A stretch of DNA of 64,000 bases from positions 248,001 through 312,000 of the forward strand of contig NZ_JAEQNC010000002.1 in assembly GCF_016722925.1 (NCBI RefSeq). Direction: 5' to 3'. Position numbers and translations under genes: made by a program. The notes under the pieces are model-generated. The model saw nothing but the letters and a program-made list of their open reading frames with translations, did not search any database and was not told where the DNA came from. Below, piece by piece: positions 8,924 to 17,678 of this stretch. Numbering within the stretch: the first letter of the stretch is position 1; each line of letters begins with the position of its first letter. Source of the DNA: Phytoamicus setariae. Lineage in GTDB: Bacteria; Pseudomonadota; Alphaproteobacteria; Rhizobiales; Rhizobiaceae.

Positions 8924-8952
8924 TTGACAATCCGTCAACCTTTGACGGCATT
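8924..8952 (+). promoter_or_regulatory. Putative promoter with overlapping palindrome upstream of the hydroquinone reductase gene
   Basis: TTGACA at 8924-8929 is a perfect -35 box. Between it and a poor -10 (GGCATT, 8947-8952) sits the palindrome CCGTCAA-CCT-TTGACGG (8932-8948). This layout suggests a promoter controlled by a dimeric regulator binding the spacer. Which regulator is unknown. Confidence 0.45.
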
Positions 8953-9020
8953 GCGCTTGCCTGATCGCAAGGGCATCTTCCTGCCAAGACAAGGACAAGA
9001 TCAAAGCAGGAAGACGCAGC

Positions 9021-10019
9021 ATGCCGCAGCTCGTGAATGGACAATGGATCAAGGATGATGTCGCCGCGTCCGAAATGAAGAACGGCGCATTTCATCGTGA
9101 GCCCACAAAATTCCATAACTGGATTACGCAGGATGGCCGACCTGGCCCGGATGGGCAGCCGGGTCTGCCTGCCGAGGCGGGACGCTACCAGCTGTTCGTC
9201 TCCTATCTGTGCCCCTGGGCATCGCGGACGCTTGCCATGCGCAACCTCAAGGGGCTGCAGGATGTTATTCCGGTTTCGATCTCTGGCGCCATGATCGGCG
9301 ACAACGGGTGGGAATACGAAATTCCGCAGGACGCCGGCAGCAAGGTGGAGAAAATCTCGTTCCAGCACCAGCTCTACACGGCAAGCGAGCCGCACTACAC
9401 CGGCAAGGTCTCTGTACCTGTCCTCTGGGATCGCAAGGAAGGCCGGATCGTCAACAATGAATCGGCCGACATCATCCGGATCATGAACTCGGCCTTTGAT
9501 GGCATTACAGGTAACACCCTCGATTTCTATCCGGAGCAACTGCGCCCGACGATCGATATCTGGAATGCGCTGATCTACGATGCCGTCAACAACGGCGTCT
9601 ACAGGTCGGGTTTTGCCAAAACCCAGGACGCTTACGAGACTTCGGTCAGTGCCGTTTTTGACATGCTCGATAAGCTGGAAGGCCATCTGCAAAGCCATCG
9701 TTATATCGCCGGCGAATATCTCACGGAAGCCGATATCCGGTTGTTCGTGACCTTCATCCGTTTCGATTCCGCCTATTGCGGTGCGTTCAAATGCAATATC
9801 CGCATGCTGGAGGACTATCCCAACCTGTCAGCCTATACCCGAGAGATCTACCAGTGGCCGGGTATCTCAGAGACCGTGAAGATCGATCAGATCAAGCGCG
9901 GCTACTATTCCATTGCCCACATCAATCCGACGAAGATCGTGCCGAAGGGCCCGGAGATCGATTTTAACCGCCCGCATGATCGCGACAGGTTGGTGGGAAG
10001 GGGAGTGTTTGCAGGTTAA
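9021..10019 (+). CDS. Glutathionyl-hydroquinone reductase (omega-like GST, YqjG/ECM4 family)
   Basis: Removes glutathione from glutathionyl-hydroquinones, a quinone-detoxification step. 332 residues, the family length. The thioredoxin-like N-terminal domain carries SYLCPWASRTLAMRN with the catalytic Cys64 in the CPWA motif that separates this family from classical GSTs. The helical C-terminal domain has YIAGEYLTEADIRLF and a conserved ending of the HINPTKIVPKGP type. The ATG follows an AGGAAG at good distance. The gene seems to stand alone, with its own promoter and a repeat/hairpin element downstream. Confidence 0.92.
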   Translation: MPQLVNGQWIKDDVAASEMKNGAFHREPTKFHNWITQDGRPGPDGQPGLPAEAGRYQLFVSYLCPWASRTLAMRNLKGLQDVIPVSISGAMIGDNGWEYEIPQDAGSKVEKISFQHQLYTASEPHYTGKVSVPVLWDRKEGRIVNNESADIIRIMNSAFDGITGNTLDFYPEQLRPTIDIWNALIYDAVNNGVYRSGFAKTQDAYETSVSAVFDMLDKLEGHLQSHRYIAGEYLTEADIRLFVTFIRFDSAYCGAFKCNIRMLEDYPNLSAYTREIYQWPGISETVKIDQIKRGYYSIAHINPTKIVPKGPEIDFNRPHDRDRLVGRGVFAG

Positions 10020-10150
10020 CGACCTCTTCTCCTGAGCGGGGAGAAAGTGGCCGAAGGCCGGATGAGGGGCCTCACCACGTGTTGAAAGGTACCCCACATC
10101 GCCTCGCATTCGCTCGGCTCTTCTCCCCGCCGGGGAGAAGAGGGGGCTGC
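10020..10150. repeat. Rhizobial short intergenic repeat (RIME-like), copy 1
   Basis: Contains GAAGGCCGGATGAGGGG and a perfect inverted repeat CTCTTCTCCCCG/CGGGGAGAAGAG near 10119-10144. The reversed core CCCCTCATCCGG also occurs in copy 2 at 26036, in opposite orientation. It resembles the RIME-type mosaic elements of rhizobia. Between convergent genes it could also act as a bidirectional terminator. Confidence 0.7.
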
Positions 10151-10201
10151 CGCGCCACTCGGCCCTTGATACGTTCTACGGTATGGACAGTGCCGGAAGC
10201 A

Positions 10202-12505
10202 TCACTTCTTCTTCATCGCTTCCATCAACGCCGCCCCGAATGCGCCCTGGCTGGGTGCTTGCGGCTTCGGGCTCTGTTTGAACGCCGGCGCGGAATTGCG
10301 ATTGCGGTCCTCACGCGGTTCGCGGGGGCCGGAGCTTTCCTTCTTCATCGACAGCGCGATGCGCTTGCGCTTGGCGTCGACCTCGACCACCCGTACCTTG
10401 ACGATATCGCCGGCCTTGACGATCTCATGCGGGTCCTTGACGAACTTGTCGGCGAGCTCGGAGACGTGCACCAGCCCGTCCTGATGAACGCCGATATCGA
10501 CAAACGCGCCGAAGGCAGCGACATTGGTCACCGTGCCCTCCAGCATCATGCCGGGCCTGAGGTCGCTGATTTCGTTGACGCCCTCGGCGAAGGTCGCCGT
10601 CTTGAATTCCGGACGCGGGTCGCGGCCCGGTTTTTCCAGTTCCGAGATGATGTCCTTGACGGTCGGCAGGCCGAACTTCTCGTCAATGAACTGACGCGGA
10701 TCGATCCCCTTCAGCGCCGAACTGTCGCCCATCAGAGCGCGCAGGTCGCGGCCGCAGGCATTGATGATCTTGCGCGCCACACCATAGGCTTCGGGGTGGA
10801 CGGAAGAGGCGTCGAGCGGCTCCTTGCCGTTCGAGATGCGCAGGAAGCCCGCGCACTGTTCGAACGTGCGCGCGCCAAGCCGTGGCACTTTCAACAGTTC
10901 CTGGCGGCTCTTGAAGGCGCCGTTCTCGTCGCGATAGGTGACGATCTGGGTCGCCAGCGTCGTGTTGAGGCCGGAGACGCGCGCCAGCAGCGGCGCCGAT
11001 GCAGTATTGAGGTCGACGCCGACGGCATTCACCGCATCTTCCACCACGCCATCGAGCGACCGGCCGAGCTTGCCCTGGTCGACATCGTGCTGGTATTGCC
11101 CCACGCCGATCGATTTCGGCTCGATCTTGACGAGTTCGGCGAGCGGATCCTGCAGGCGCCGGGCGATGGACACCGCGCCGCGCAGCGATACGTCGAGCTG
11201 CGGAAATTCCTTGGCGGCGAGTTCGGAGGCCGAATAGACCGATGCGCCGGCTTCCGAGACGATCACCTTGACGGGCTTGGGTGCAGGCAGCTTCTCGATC
11301 AGGTCGGCGGCGAGCTTTTCGGTTTCACGGCTGGCGGTGCCATTGCCGATGGCGATCAGATCGACCTTGTGCTTGCGGATCAACGAGGCGATTTCCGCCT
11401 GTGCGCCGATCAGGTCGTTTCTCGGCTGGAAGGGATAGACGGTTGCCGTATCCAGCAGCTTGCCGGTCTGGTCGACCACAGCCACCTTGACGCCCGTGCG
11501 GATGCCGGGATCGAGCCCGATCGCCGTGCGCATGCCAGCCGGTGCGGCCAGCAGTAGATCCTTGAGGTTGCGGGCAAAAACCCGGATCGCTTCTTCCTCG
11601 GCGCGTTCCTTCATGTCGCGGATCAGTTCCAGCGACAGCGAGGAGTTGAGCTTGACGCGCCAGGCCCAGCCCGCGACATCCCTAAGCCACGTGTCGCCAG
11701 CACCGGACGTGCGGGTGTCGAGCGCCGCGGCCACGATGGTTTCGGCGGGCTTGACCGGCGACGGATCGTCGGCATCGGTTTCGATGGTGACGGAGAGCAC
11801 CTCTTCGTTCCAGCCGCGCAGCATGGCCAGCGCGCGGTGGCCGGGCACCTTCGACCAGGATTCCTTGTGATCGAAATAGTCGGAGAATTTTTGCGCATTC
11901 TCCTTCTTTTCGTCGGCCACCTTGGCGACCAGCTGGGATCGTCCATGCATGTGGGTACGCAGCCGACCGAGCAGTTCGGCATTTTCGGACAGGTCTTCGG
12001 CGATGATATCGCGTGCGCCCTCGAGCGCGGCTTTCACGTCAGCGACCTCGTCCTTGACGAAGCCTTCGGCAAGCGTCTGGGGAGAGGCCTGCCGGTTGGC
12101 GAGGATGGCGTCCGAAAGACCCTGCAGCCCCCGCTCGCGGGCGATCTGGGCGCGGGTGCGGCGCTTGGGTTTGTAGGGCAGGTAGATGTCTTCAAGCACC
12201 GACTTGGTGTCGGCCTGAAGGATCTTGGCTTTCAGCTCGTCGGTCATCTTGCCCTGACCGACGATCGAATCGAGGATCGTGTCGCGCCGCGCTTCCATTT
12301 CACGCAGATAGACCAGCCGTTCGGAGAGATTGCGCAGCTGTGTGTCGTCGAGGCCGTCGGTGACTTCCTTGCGGTAGCGGGCGATGAAGGGGATGGTTGC
12401 ACCTTCGTCGATCAGCCCGACGGCGGCGGTCACCTGCGCGGGCCGTGCGTTGATCTCGGCGGCGATGATGGCGGCTAGGCGGTTCATATCAGCGGGCATG
12501 GGCAT
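10202..12505 (-). CDS. tex: Tex family RNA-binding S1 protein
   Basis: Tex is a conserved nucleic-acid-binding factor homologous to eukaryotic Spt6. 767 residues covering the full architecture: helical N-terminal Tex domain, YqgF/RNase H-like domain ([18 protein letters not shown] near 325-345), helix-hairpin-helix segment ([15 protein letters not shown]), and C-terminal S1 domain ([20 protein letters not shown], ~640-710), then a low-complexity basic tail rich in Pro and Lys. Start is 12505 or ATG 12487. The exact cellular role is not settled; transcription or RNA quality control is proposed for the family. Confidence 0.95.
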   Translation of the reverse strand: MPMPADMNRLAAIIAAEINARPAQVTAAVGLIDEGATIPFIARYRKEVTDGLDDTQLRNLSERLVYLREMEARRDTILDSIVGQGKMTDELKAKILQADTKSVLEDIYLPYKPKRRTRAQIARERGLQGLSDAILANRQASPQTLAEGFVKDEVADVKAALEGARDIIAEDLSENAELLGRLRTHMHGRSQLVAKVADEKKENAQKFSDYFDHKESWSKVPGHRALAMLRGWNEEVLSVTIETDADDPSPVKPAETIVAAALDTRTSGAGDTWLRDVAGWAWRVKLNSSLSLELIRDMKERAEEEAIRVFARNLKDLLLAAPAGMRTAIGLDPGIRTGVKVAVVDQTGKLLDTATVYPFQPRNDLIGAQAEIASLIRKHKVDLIAIGNGTASRETEKLAADLIEKLPAPKPVKVIVSEAGASVYSASELAAKEFPQLDVSLRGAVSIARRLQDPLAELVKIEPKSIGVGQYQHDVDQGKLGRSLDGVVEDAVNAVGVDLNTASAPLLARVSGLNTTLATQIVTYRDENGAFKSRQELLKVPRLGARTFEQCAGFLRISNGKEPLDASSVHPEAYGVARKIINACGRDLRALMGDSSALKGIDPRQFIDEKFGLPTVKDIISELEKPGRDPRPEFKTATFAEGVNEISDLRPGMMLEGTVTNVAAFGAFVDIGVHQDGLVHVSELADKFVKDPHEIVKAGDIVKVRVVEVDAKRKRIALSMKKESSGPREPREDRNRNSAPAFKQSPKPQAPSQGAFGAALMEAMKKK

Positions 12506-12805
12506 CGTCTCATGTAATTTGGCTTGGCCGGAACATAGTCATCCCGGCTGAAAATGAAAGGGCAGGGGTGGAATTCCACAAGCCTCGTGGATTTGGGGCG
12601 GGTCGGTCTGCTGGTGATACGGATGCGCCATCGTCCATTGTGATGACATCGACTGTCTCGAAACATTCTGCCTTTTCTGCTTTACTGAACGAAGGATGCC
12701 TCGGCTTCCTCTGAATCCCAAACTGACACCTTGATCGGCCCGATAGAAGCATCGATCCGGGCTTGTTTGAAGCAATGGCCAACGTTCTCGCAGTGGGAGA
12801 ATGGC

Positions 12806-13387
12806 ATGCGCAAAGTGATTCATAAAAACGGAACGCCAGGAAACGATACTTTCTACGCAAGCACGAATGATGACTACTATTACTCCGGCAGGGCGGGGAG
12901 TGATATCATCGTCACCTTGGCGGGGAACGACAGGCTCAACGGCGACGCAGGGCAGGATCTCGTCGATGGCGGCCAGGGCAACGACATCATCCACGGTGGT
13001 GCGGGCTACGATGACTTGAGAGGCGAAGAGGGCAAGGACAGGCTATACGGAGACTCCGGAAACGATATCCTCTACGGCGGCATGGACCGGGATATACTCC
13101 GGGGAGGCGTGGGCAAGGACTCCTTCGTTTTCTTCACCAACAACCTGACCGGGCGCGGCAGCGATCTCGACATCGTCAAGGATTTTACCGTCAAGGGAAG
13201 AAATGCCGATTATCTCGGTATGGCGGTAGCCGGGACGGATGGCGTGATGATCACGACCTATGACGATCTCGTGCCCTACATGTCGCAACGCAACGGCGAC
13301 GTCCATATTGCCTTCGACAGCGGCGACACGTTGATCATCGAAAACGTGCGCCTAAGACAGATCAACGAAGACCACTTCATTTTCTGA
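12806..13387 (+). CDS. Small RTX-type calcium-binding protein
   Basis: About 193 residues, dominated by hemolysin-type nonapeptide repeats between residues 40 and 115 (for example GGQGNDIIHGG, GDSGNDILYGG, RGGVGKDSF), which bind calcium as a parallel beta-roll. The C-terminal ~75 residues end in an aliphatic/aromatic tail (NEDHFIF) compatible with an uncleaved type I secretion signal. No enzymatic domain precedes the repeats and no type I exporter lies nearby, so it is either a small secreted structural protein or the remnant of a larger RTX protein. The ATG at 12806 (after GGGAGA) is preferred over upstream starts. About 300 bases to the divergent tex gene hold the promoters. Confidence 0.8.
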   Translation: MRKVIHKNGTPGNDTFYASTNDDYYYSGRAGSDIIVTLAGNDRLNGDAGQDLVDGGQGNDIIHGGAGYDDLRGEEGKDRLYGDSGNDILYGGMDRDILRGGVGKDSFVFFTNNLTGRGSDLDIVKDFTVKGRNADYLGMAVAGTDGVMITTYDDLVPYMSQRNGDVHIAFDSGDTLIIENVRLRQINEDHFIF

Positions 13388-13394
13388 GCCGTGC

Positions 13395-13502
13395 CTAAAG
13401 CGCGTCGCGATCCTTGGGATTCGCTTGTCGCGCTTTAGCTCTTTGTTTTGGCGCATGTTTTAAGCGCAAAACCGCTGCACACTTTTGCGCAACATGCTTT
13501 AG
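13395..13502. repeat. Rhizobial palindromic intergenic repeat
   Basis: Two adjacent hairpins: CTAAAGCGCG (13395-13404) pairs with CGCGCTTTAG (13429-13438); then GCATGTT...GCGCAAAA (13453-13471) pairs with TTTTGCGC-AACATGC (13483-13497). This two-hairpin form is typical of abundant rhizobial intergenic palindromes. It overlaps the stop codon of the phosphatase gene and lies between convergent genes. Confidence 0.7.
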
Positions 13503-14011
13503 AATTCCAGCTTGAAAGGTGCCTCGCCGACATAGTCGCTGCCGCGGCCGATCGCCTTGACCGCGTCGATCAGCCGCCCAGACCGACCGAGCATCGCATC
13601 GCCGATTTCCACCAGCCGTGTGTTCGGTGTCGCCTGGGGCGAGGCAGCGCGCAGCCGTCTTGCGAGTTCGTCATCGTCTATATCCGGCTCCACCGCGAGC
13701 GCGGCAATCAGCGCGGCGGCGGGTGAACGCGAAACGCCCATCCAGCAATGTATCAGCAATGGATTTGCCTGATCCCAGCCACGGACAAAATCGATGATGG
13801 ACTGCACATGCGCTTCGGCTGGCGCGATCAGCCCATCCTTGCCGGCAAAGGCGATATCGTTGACCGTGACCGTCAGATGGCGGGTCGGGTCGATAATCCC
13901 GGGTCGGTGAAAGTCGTGCTTCTCGGCGATCAGGCTGATCATTTCGCGTGATTGATGGCGGCCGGCCATCTCGCCGATGGTTTTGAGTGGGGAAACGATG
14001 ATGGTCGGCAT
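13499..14011 (-). CDS. Tyrosine phosphatase superfamily protein
   Basis: 170 residues with the phosphatase loop LLIHCWMGVSRSPAAAL: Cys89 and Arg95 in the CX5R arrangement of cysteine-based phosphatases. Upstream the sequence has the general-acid region around VNDIAFAG (Asp52). Size and motif fit the small DSP/PTP-like proteins of rhizobia; the substrate is unknown. The ATG at 14011 comes 2 bases after the stop of the HD-domain gene, so the two are co-translated from the same minus-strand operon as the YgfZ gene. Confidence 0.85.
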   Translation of the reverse strand: MPTIIVSPLKTIGEMAGRHQSREMISLIAEKHDFHRPGIIDPTRHLTVTVNDIAFAGKDGLIAPAEAHVQSIIDFVRGWDQANPLLIHCWMGVSRSPAAALIAALAVEPDIDDDELARRLRAASPQATPNTRLVEIGDAMLGRSGRLIDAVKAIGRGSDYVGEAPFKLEF

Positions 14012-14013
14012 TT

Positions 14014-14625
14014 TCAATTGCTCCGCATCGCATCGATCGAGTGGAACCGCTCGGCAAACCGCGCCTGCGCTTCCATGGTCGGCATCGGAGTCATCTCGAG
14101 CATGTCGAGGCTGATACCGCGCGGTTGGCCGAAGAATTTTTTCGCCTCGGCTTGAGTGAAGCCGGCAAGTGCCGTCGCCTCGAAATAGGCTGCGTTCTGG
14201 TCGGCCTTCTTGATGGCGCCCTTGAGCGTGGCGGTGGGGTGCGCCGGAAGGCCGAAACGCAGGTGGATAGCTGCTTCGAGCCGCGCCTCGACCGCCTTGT
14301 AGCCTCCGCCGACCACCGCCTTGAAGGGCGAGATCATGTCGCCGATCACATATTCCGGTGCATCGTGCAGCAGGGTCATCAACAGGGCGTCAGGGCTTGC
14401 GTCGGGAGCCTGCGCCCGAAAGATCGTCTCCACGACCAGGCAATGCTGTGCGACGGAAAAGGCGTGCTCGCCATGCGTCTGCCCATTCCAGCGTGCCACG
14501 CGCGCCAGCCCATGGGCGATGTCGGAGAGTTCCACATCGAGAGGCGAGGGATCGAGCAGGTCGAGCCGGCGTCCGGAGAGCATTCTCTGCCAGGCGCGAG
14601 TATCCTTGGCGGGGTGCAGGCTCAT
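14014..14625 (-). CDS. HD-domain phosphohydrolase (YfbR-like)
   Basis: 203 residues with metal ligands of an HD hydrolase: HGEHAFSVAQH near 51-61, LLHDAPEYVIGD (His87-Asp88) and a later Asp in KKADQNA. The pattern resembles YfbR-type 5'-nucleotidases/HD_3 proteins. The substrate is probably a nucleotide, by family only. The start ATGA overlaps the stop of the upstream YgfZ gene, and the phosphatase gene follows directly, making a three-gene coupled operon. Confidence 0.85.
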   Translation of the reverse strand: MSLHPAKDTRAWQRMLSGRRLDLLDPSPLDVELSDIAHGLARVARWNGQTHGEHAFSVAQHCLVVETIFRAQAPDASPDALLMTLLHDAPEYVIGDMISPFKAVVGGGYKAVEARLEAAIHLRFGLPAHPTATLKGAIKKADQNAAYFEATALAGFTQAEAKKFFGQPRGISLDMLEMTPMPTMEAQARFAERFHSIDAMRSN

Positions 14626-15464
14626 GATGCCGTTTCGTCCGTGTTGGCGGGAAACTCCAGACCTGTCCAGCCGGGCAGAATAGGTGTGGCGGGTTGGCCG
14701 CCGGCCGAAATCGTCGCGCCTTCTGCAAGCGCTGACCCAGCCTTGTCTATACGGATGACGGCGAGCCCGTGGGTGCCTTCGACGGAAATCAGCGTGCCGA
14801 TTTCGCGTTCGCCGGCAAGAATGGCGGAACCGGCTTCAGGAAGCGGCGAATCTGAGGAGATCGTCGCCAGCCGGCGGCGCGCCGTCGAACGATGCTGCAT
14901 CCGCGAGACGACCTCTTGGCCGATATAGCAGCCCTTCTGGAACGACAATCCGCCGTTCTTGTCCATCAGCAGGTCGTGGGGAAAATAGTCGGTCATCGCG
15001 CCGTCTTCGCCGCCGCCGGAAATGCCGTTGACGATGCGAAGCGTGTGGTAGAGGGAAGGAGTTGCGCCATCGGTGCCACTGGCGGATCGGTAGAGCGTCA
15101 CGCCCGCTTTGGCAAAACGCATGTCCCTGAGGGCGTCATTAGGGGCCGGTTCGTCCCAGCTTGCCGTGACGCTTGTGGTCGCGTCTTTGCGGATTTCGGC
15201 CTTTGCCCGCAGGCGGTAGAGCATCAGGCGCTTGATCAGCGCATCGGCATCCTCTGCCCGAGCTTCGAGCACCAGTCCGTCCGCGGTCCGCCCGATCAGA
15301 AACTCGAACATGATCTTGCCCTGCGGCGTCAGCAGCGCTCCGGGCCATGCCTCTCCCGAGCCGACCAGGCTGAGGTCAGTGGTGACGATGGCTTGAAGGA
15401 AGCTTTCAGCTTCTTCGCCGGAAACGATGACGAGGCTGCGGTTTTCGATCGATACGGCGGTCAT
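14622..15464 (-). CDS. ygfZ: Folate-binding protein YgfZ (tRNA-modifying / Fe-S related)
   Basis: About 280 residues, with the diagnostic KGCYIGQE (177-184; Cys179) followed by VVSRMQHR, the YgfZ/GcvT-like folate-binding signature. YgfZ supports folate-dependent repair or assembly of some Fe-S enzymes and was linked to MiaB-dependent tRNA modification. The chosen start MTAVSIENRSLVIV follows the fold; an upstream in-frame start at 15554 adds 30 residues that overlap the neighbour gene's end. First gene of the ygfZ-HD-phosphatase operon. Confidence 0.9.
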   Translation of the reverse strand: MTAVSIENRSLVIVSGEEAESFLQAIVTTDLSLVGSGEAWPGALLTPQGKIMFEFLIGRTADGLVLEARAEDADALIKRLMLYRLRAKAEIRKDATTSVTASWDEPAPNDALRDMRFAKAGVTLYRSASGTDGATPSLYHTLRIVNGISGGGEDGAMTDYFPHDLLMDKNGGLSFQKGCYIGQEVVSRMQHRSTARRRLATISSDSPLPEAGSAILAGEREIGTLISVEGTHGLAVIRIDKAGSALAEGATISAGGQPATPILPGWTGLEFPANTDETAS

Positions 15465-15526
15465 GGGGGCGATTCCGGTTGTTTTCCAACAGGTAGTCGC
15501 GCCGGGCCGGATCGGCAAGTGGCGGG

Positions 15527-16306
15527 TCAGTCCCCCGCCACGAAGAATTTCCACTTGCCGTCCGGCGAAATGCCGATGCGGTAGAAATTGTAGCTGCCGA
15601 ATTCCTTCATGTCGGAGACATCGGAGGCAGTGACGATGCGATAGAGTTCGACCTGTTCCGGCGGCGTCAGCGCATCGAGCGACTTTTCGGCAAAGTAGGG
15701 CCAGACATACTGGTCGTTGGCGGTTCCCTTGTCGATATGCGCGGCACTCGTCGACAGGATGTCGAGCAGGATGGCCATGATCTCCCGGCCGTCCGGATCG
15801 CCGGACAGGCTCTTGAGCGCGGCAATCGGATCTTCCGGGGCATCGCCGATGGAAATCTGCGTTTGTTCCTCGCCGGTTCCCATGAGAGGCCGCAGGCGTT
15901 CGATGTCGCCGGAAGCGGCAGCTTCGACAAGCGCAACACGCAGCTTTTTCACCGGCTCGGGAAGCTTGGAGAGGTCGTGAATGAATTCAGTCGGAATTTC
16001 GGGCGCGTCAGCCTTGTCGTCAGGCACGACAGTTTTGTCGTTCTTCTTGTTGATGAGGCCGTCGGGCATGGGAATGCCCTGCTTCTGCTCCTCGAGCAGT
16101 TCATCTTCGGAAGCATCGGGGTCCGGCTGGGCATCGGGGCTGTCAGCCTTGTCGTTGACGACAGGCTGGTTTTTCTCCGGCTCAGTCAATGCGTATCCGG
16201 CATGCGGGAGTGCTGACAAGGCCAATGTCAGCGACAGTGTGGCGGCAATCGTCGGCAAAGCATGGCGAAGCGAGGAGGGAAGCCTCAAGCCCGTCATTTC
16301 TGGCAT
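15527..16306 (-). CDS. Conserved exported protein, function unknown
   Basis: 259 residues with a basic N-terminus, a hydrophobic stretch (TIAATLSLTLALSALPHAG) and likely cleavage after GYA, then a ~50-residue acidic, Pro-rich low-complexity linker (DAQPDPDASEDELLEEQK) and a folded C-terminal part ending FYRIGISPDGKWKFFVAGD. No domain recognised. The C-terminal half, with aromatic and charged residues, looks conserved-protein-like rather than random. It follows the 88-residue gene by only 5 bases, so they are co-transcribed. Confidence 0.6.
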   Translation of the reverse strand: MPEMTGLRLPSSLRHALPTIAATLSLTLALSALPHAGYALTEPEKNQPVVNDKADSPDAQPDPDASEDELLEEQKQGIPMPDGLINKKNDKTVVPDDKADAPEIPTEFIHDLSKLPEPVKKLRVALVEAAASGDIERLRPLMGTGEEQTQISIGDAPEDPIAALKSLSGDPDGREIMAILLDILSTSAAHIDKGTANDQYVWPYFAEKSLDALTPPEQVELYRIVTASDVSDMKEFGSYNFYRIGISPDGKWKFFVAGD

Positions 16307-16311
16307 TCTCC

Positions 16312-16578
16312 TTACTGGATCGTCCTGTTGGGCGAGAACTCGCCGGCGAGGATACGTTCCCGCAGCGATTCCAGAAGCGCTTCTGCGCCCTGTTCGCCGA
16401 GAAGGCGAATCGTTTCCTGCATGGCAAAGCAGATGGCAGCTTCGGCAATGATCTCCGGCTCGATGCCGTCGGCGCGGCCCTCAGCCCAAACCTCTGTCTG
16501 GGACTCCCAGGCAGCCTGCATTTTCTCATGGACGATCATGTCGTCGATTTCTTTGAGGCTAGCTTCCATCATCATCAT
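16312..16578 (-). CDS. Small conserved hypothetical protein
   Basis: Up to 88 residues, acidic and helical (EIDDMIVHEKMQAAWESQ, then AEAAICFAMQETIRLLGEQGAEALLESLRERI). No export signal and no known domain. The start is ambiguous: four consecutive ATG codons (16567-16578) follow AGGG, and the third or fourth has the best spacing. It sits 5 bases upstream of the exported protein gene, suggesting a shared transcript. Confidence 0.55.
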   Translation of the reverse strand: MMMMEASLKEIDDMIVHEKMQAAWESQTEVWAEGRADGIEPEIIAEAAICFAMQETIRLLGEQGAEALLESLRERILAGEFSPNRTIQ

Positions 16579-16673
16579 CCCTGCAGTCGGCCAATCATTA
16601 CCGGTCGGTTAATACCTTTAGCAAGGTTTTCCCAAAACGACACGGGGCGCAATGAAAAGAGGTTAATTTATCG

Positions 16674-17108
16674 TTAATTTCCAAAGCGGGCGGCAATTTC
16701 ACTGGCGAGTGTTGCACCTTCGGCACGATATTTCCCCTCAGCCGCGACTGCTTGAGGCGTGCATTTGGTATAGGTTGCAGCAAACGAGCGATAGCCTCTG
16801 TTGAACCCGGCTGTCAACGCCGCGGCACGTTTGGGCTCGTTGCGAGTCTCTTCCGCAAGCAGGTCCGTCATCAGCTGCCGCCACTCGGTTTCCCGGCCGT
16901 TGCACAGGTTTCGGAGGTAATGCACGGACCCGAGGATCTCTGCCATCCGCAACAGGCGGTCGTCATAAGGGGCGGGCTTTTCCTCGACCGGCGCAGGTGC
17001 GGCCGGCTTTTCTTCAGCCTTTTTCTTCTCCGCTGCGCCTGTTTCGGCAGTCGTTTGCAGGAAAAGCGCAGATACGGTCAGGGAAAGCAGCAGGCCGCGC
17101 AGAAACAT
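16674..17108 (-). CDS. TIGR02301 family exported protein
   Basis: 144 residues. A signal peptide (MFLRGLLLSLTVSALFLQTTA) precedes an Ala/Lys/Glu/Pro-rich linker (~30-50) and the conserved core RLLRMAEILGSVHYLRNLCN ... EWRQLMTDLL ... FNRGYRSFAATYTKCTPQA with two cysteines that may pair. This matches the alphaproteobacterial TIGR02301 family of unknown function. The start is set by the signal peptide. It begins 19 bases after the NUDIX stop, so it is probably in the same operon. Confidence 0.78.
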   Translation of the reverse strand: MFLRGLLLSLTVSALFLQTTAETGAAEKKKAEEKPAAPAPVEEKPAPYDDRLLRMAEILGSVHYLRNLCNGRETEWRQLMTDLLAEETRNEPKRAAALTAGFNRGYRSFAATYTKCTPQAVAAEGKYRAEGATLASEIAARFGN

Positions 17109-17127
17109 GGGGAAAACCTCGTTGGCG

Positions 17128-17592
17128 TCAGGCAGATCGGCTGCCGAGCAGTTCTGATTCGATTCGGTCCGCGCATTCCTTGACGCTTTCGGGCGCGTTG
17201 AGCGCGCGAATCTCTGCGGGCGTATACCAGCCGGCATCGGCCGCATCGTCGCGAGCCTCGGCGCTCTCGCCTGCATCCGCTTGGACCAGGAAGACACTGA
17301 GGTGGAAATGCCGTCCGGGATTTTCCGACGTGAGGTCGTAAAAGGCAAACAGCTGCGGTGAATGGCCGCGAATTCCGGTTTCTTCCTCCAGTTCCCTGAT
17401 TGCGGTCTGCGCGGGTTCTTCGCCCGTCTCGGCCCTCCCGCCGGGGAAGGCGAACATATCGTAGGAGGGTGGGTTTTTCCTGCGGATCATCAGGATGCGG
17501 CCGTCGCGAATCAGAATCGCGGAGGAGGCGGGCTCGATGGTCGTTGTCGTATCCTCCAACGCTGTCATGGTCGCCTGCTGGTTTGAGGTCAT
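17128..17592 (-). CDS. NUDIX hydrolase
   Basis: About 154 residues. The complete Nudix box GGRAETGEEPAQTAIRELEE plus ETGI lies at 51-74, so diphosphate hydrolysis is expected. The fold continues with FLVQADAGE and GWYTPAEIRAL. The substrate cannot be told; the family includes ADP-ribose pyrophosphatases and MutT-like enzymes. Start could be 17592 (ATG, used here), 17568, or a TTG at 17610. Divergent from the SRAP gene across an 86-base gap, upstream of the TIGR02301 gene. Confidence 0.87.
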   Translation of the reverse strand: MTSNQQATMTALEDTTTTIEPASSAILIRDGRILMIRRKNPPSYDMFAFPGGRAETGEEPAQTAIRELEEETGIRGHSPQLFAFYDLTSENPGRHFHLSVFLVQADAGESAEARDDAADAGWYTPAEIRALNAPESVKECADRIESELLGSRSA

Positions 17593-17678
17593 ATGGACGT
17601 TCCGGAACAAATCACTGCAATGAGCTTAATCGATATCTCAACATTGACGGACAGAGGGTGCAATGCCAAATCATTTCC

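Noticed and set aside
10079-11557. Long plus-strand open frame antisense to tex
   Set aside because: Shadow frame with Arg/Gly-rich composition and no motif; tex accounts for the codon pattern.
12801-12803. ATG five bases before the RTX start
   Set aside because: Out of frame with the repeats; the ATG at 12806 is in frame.
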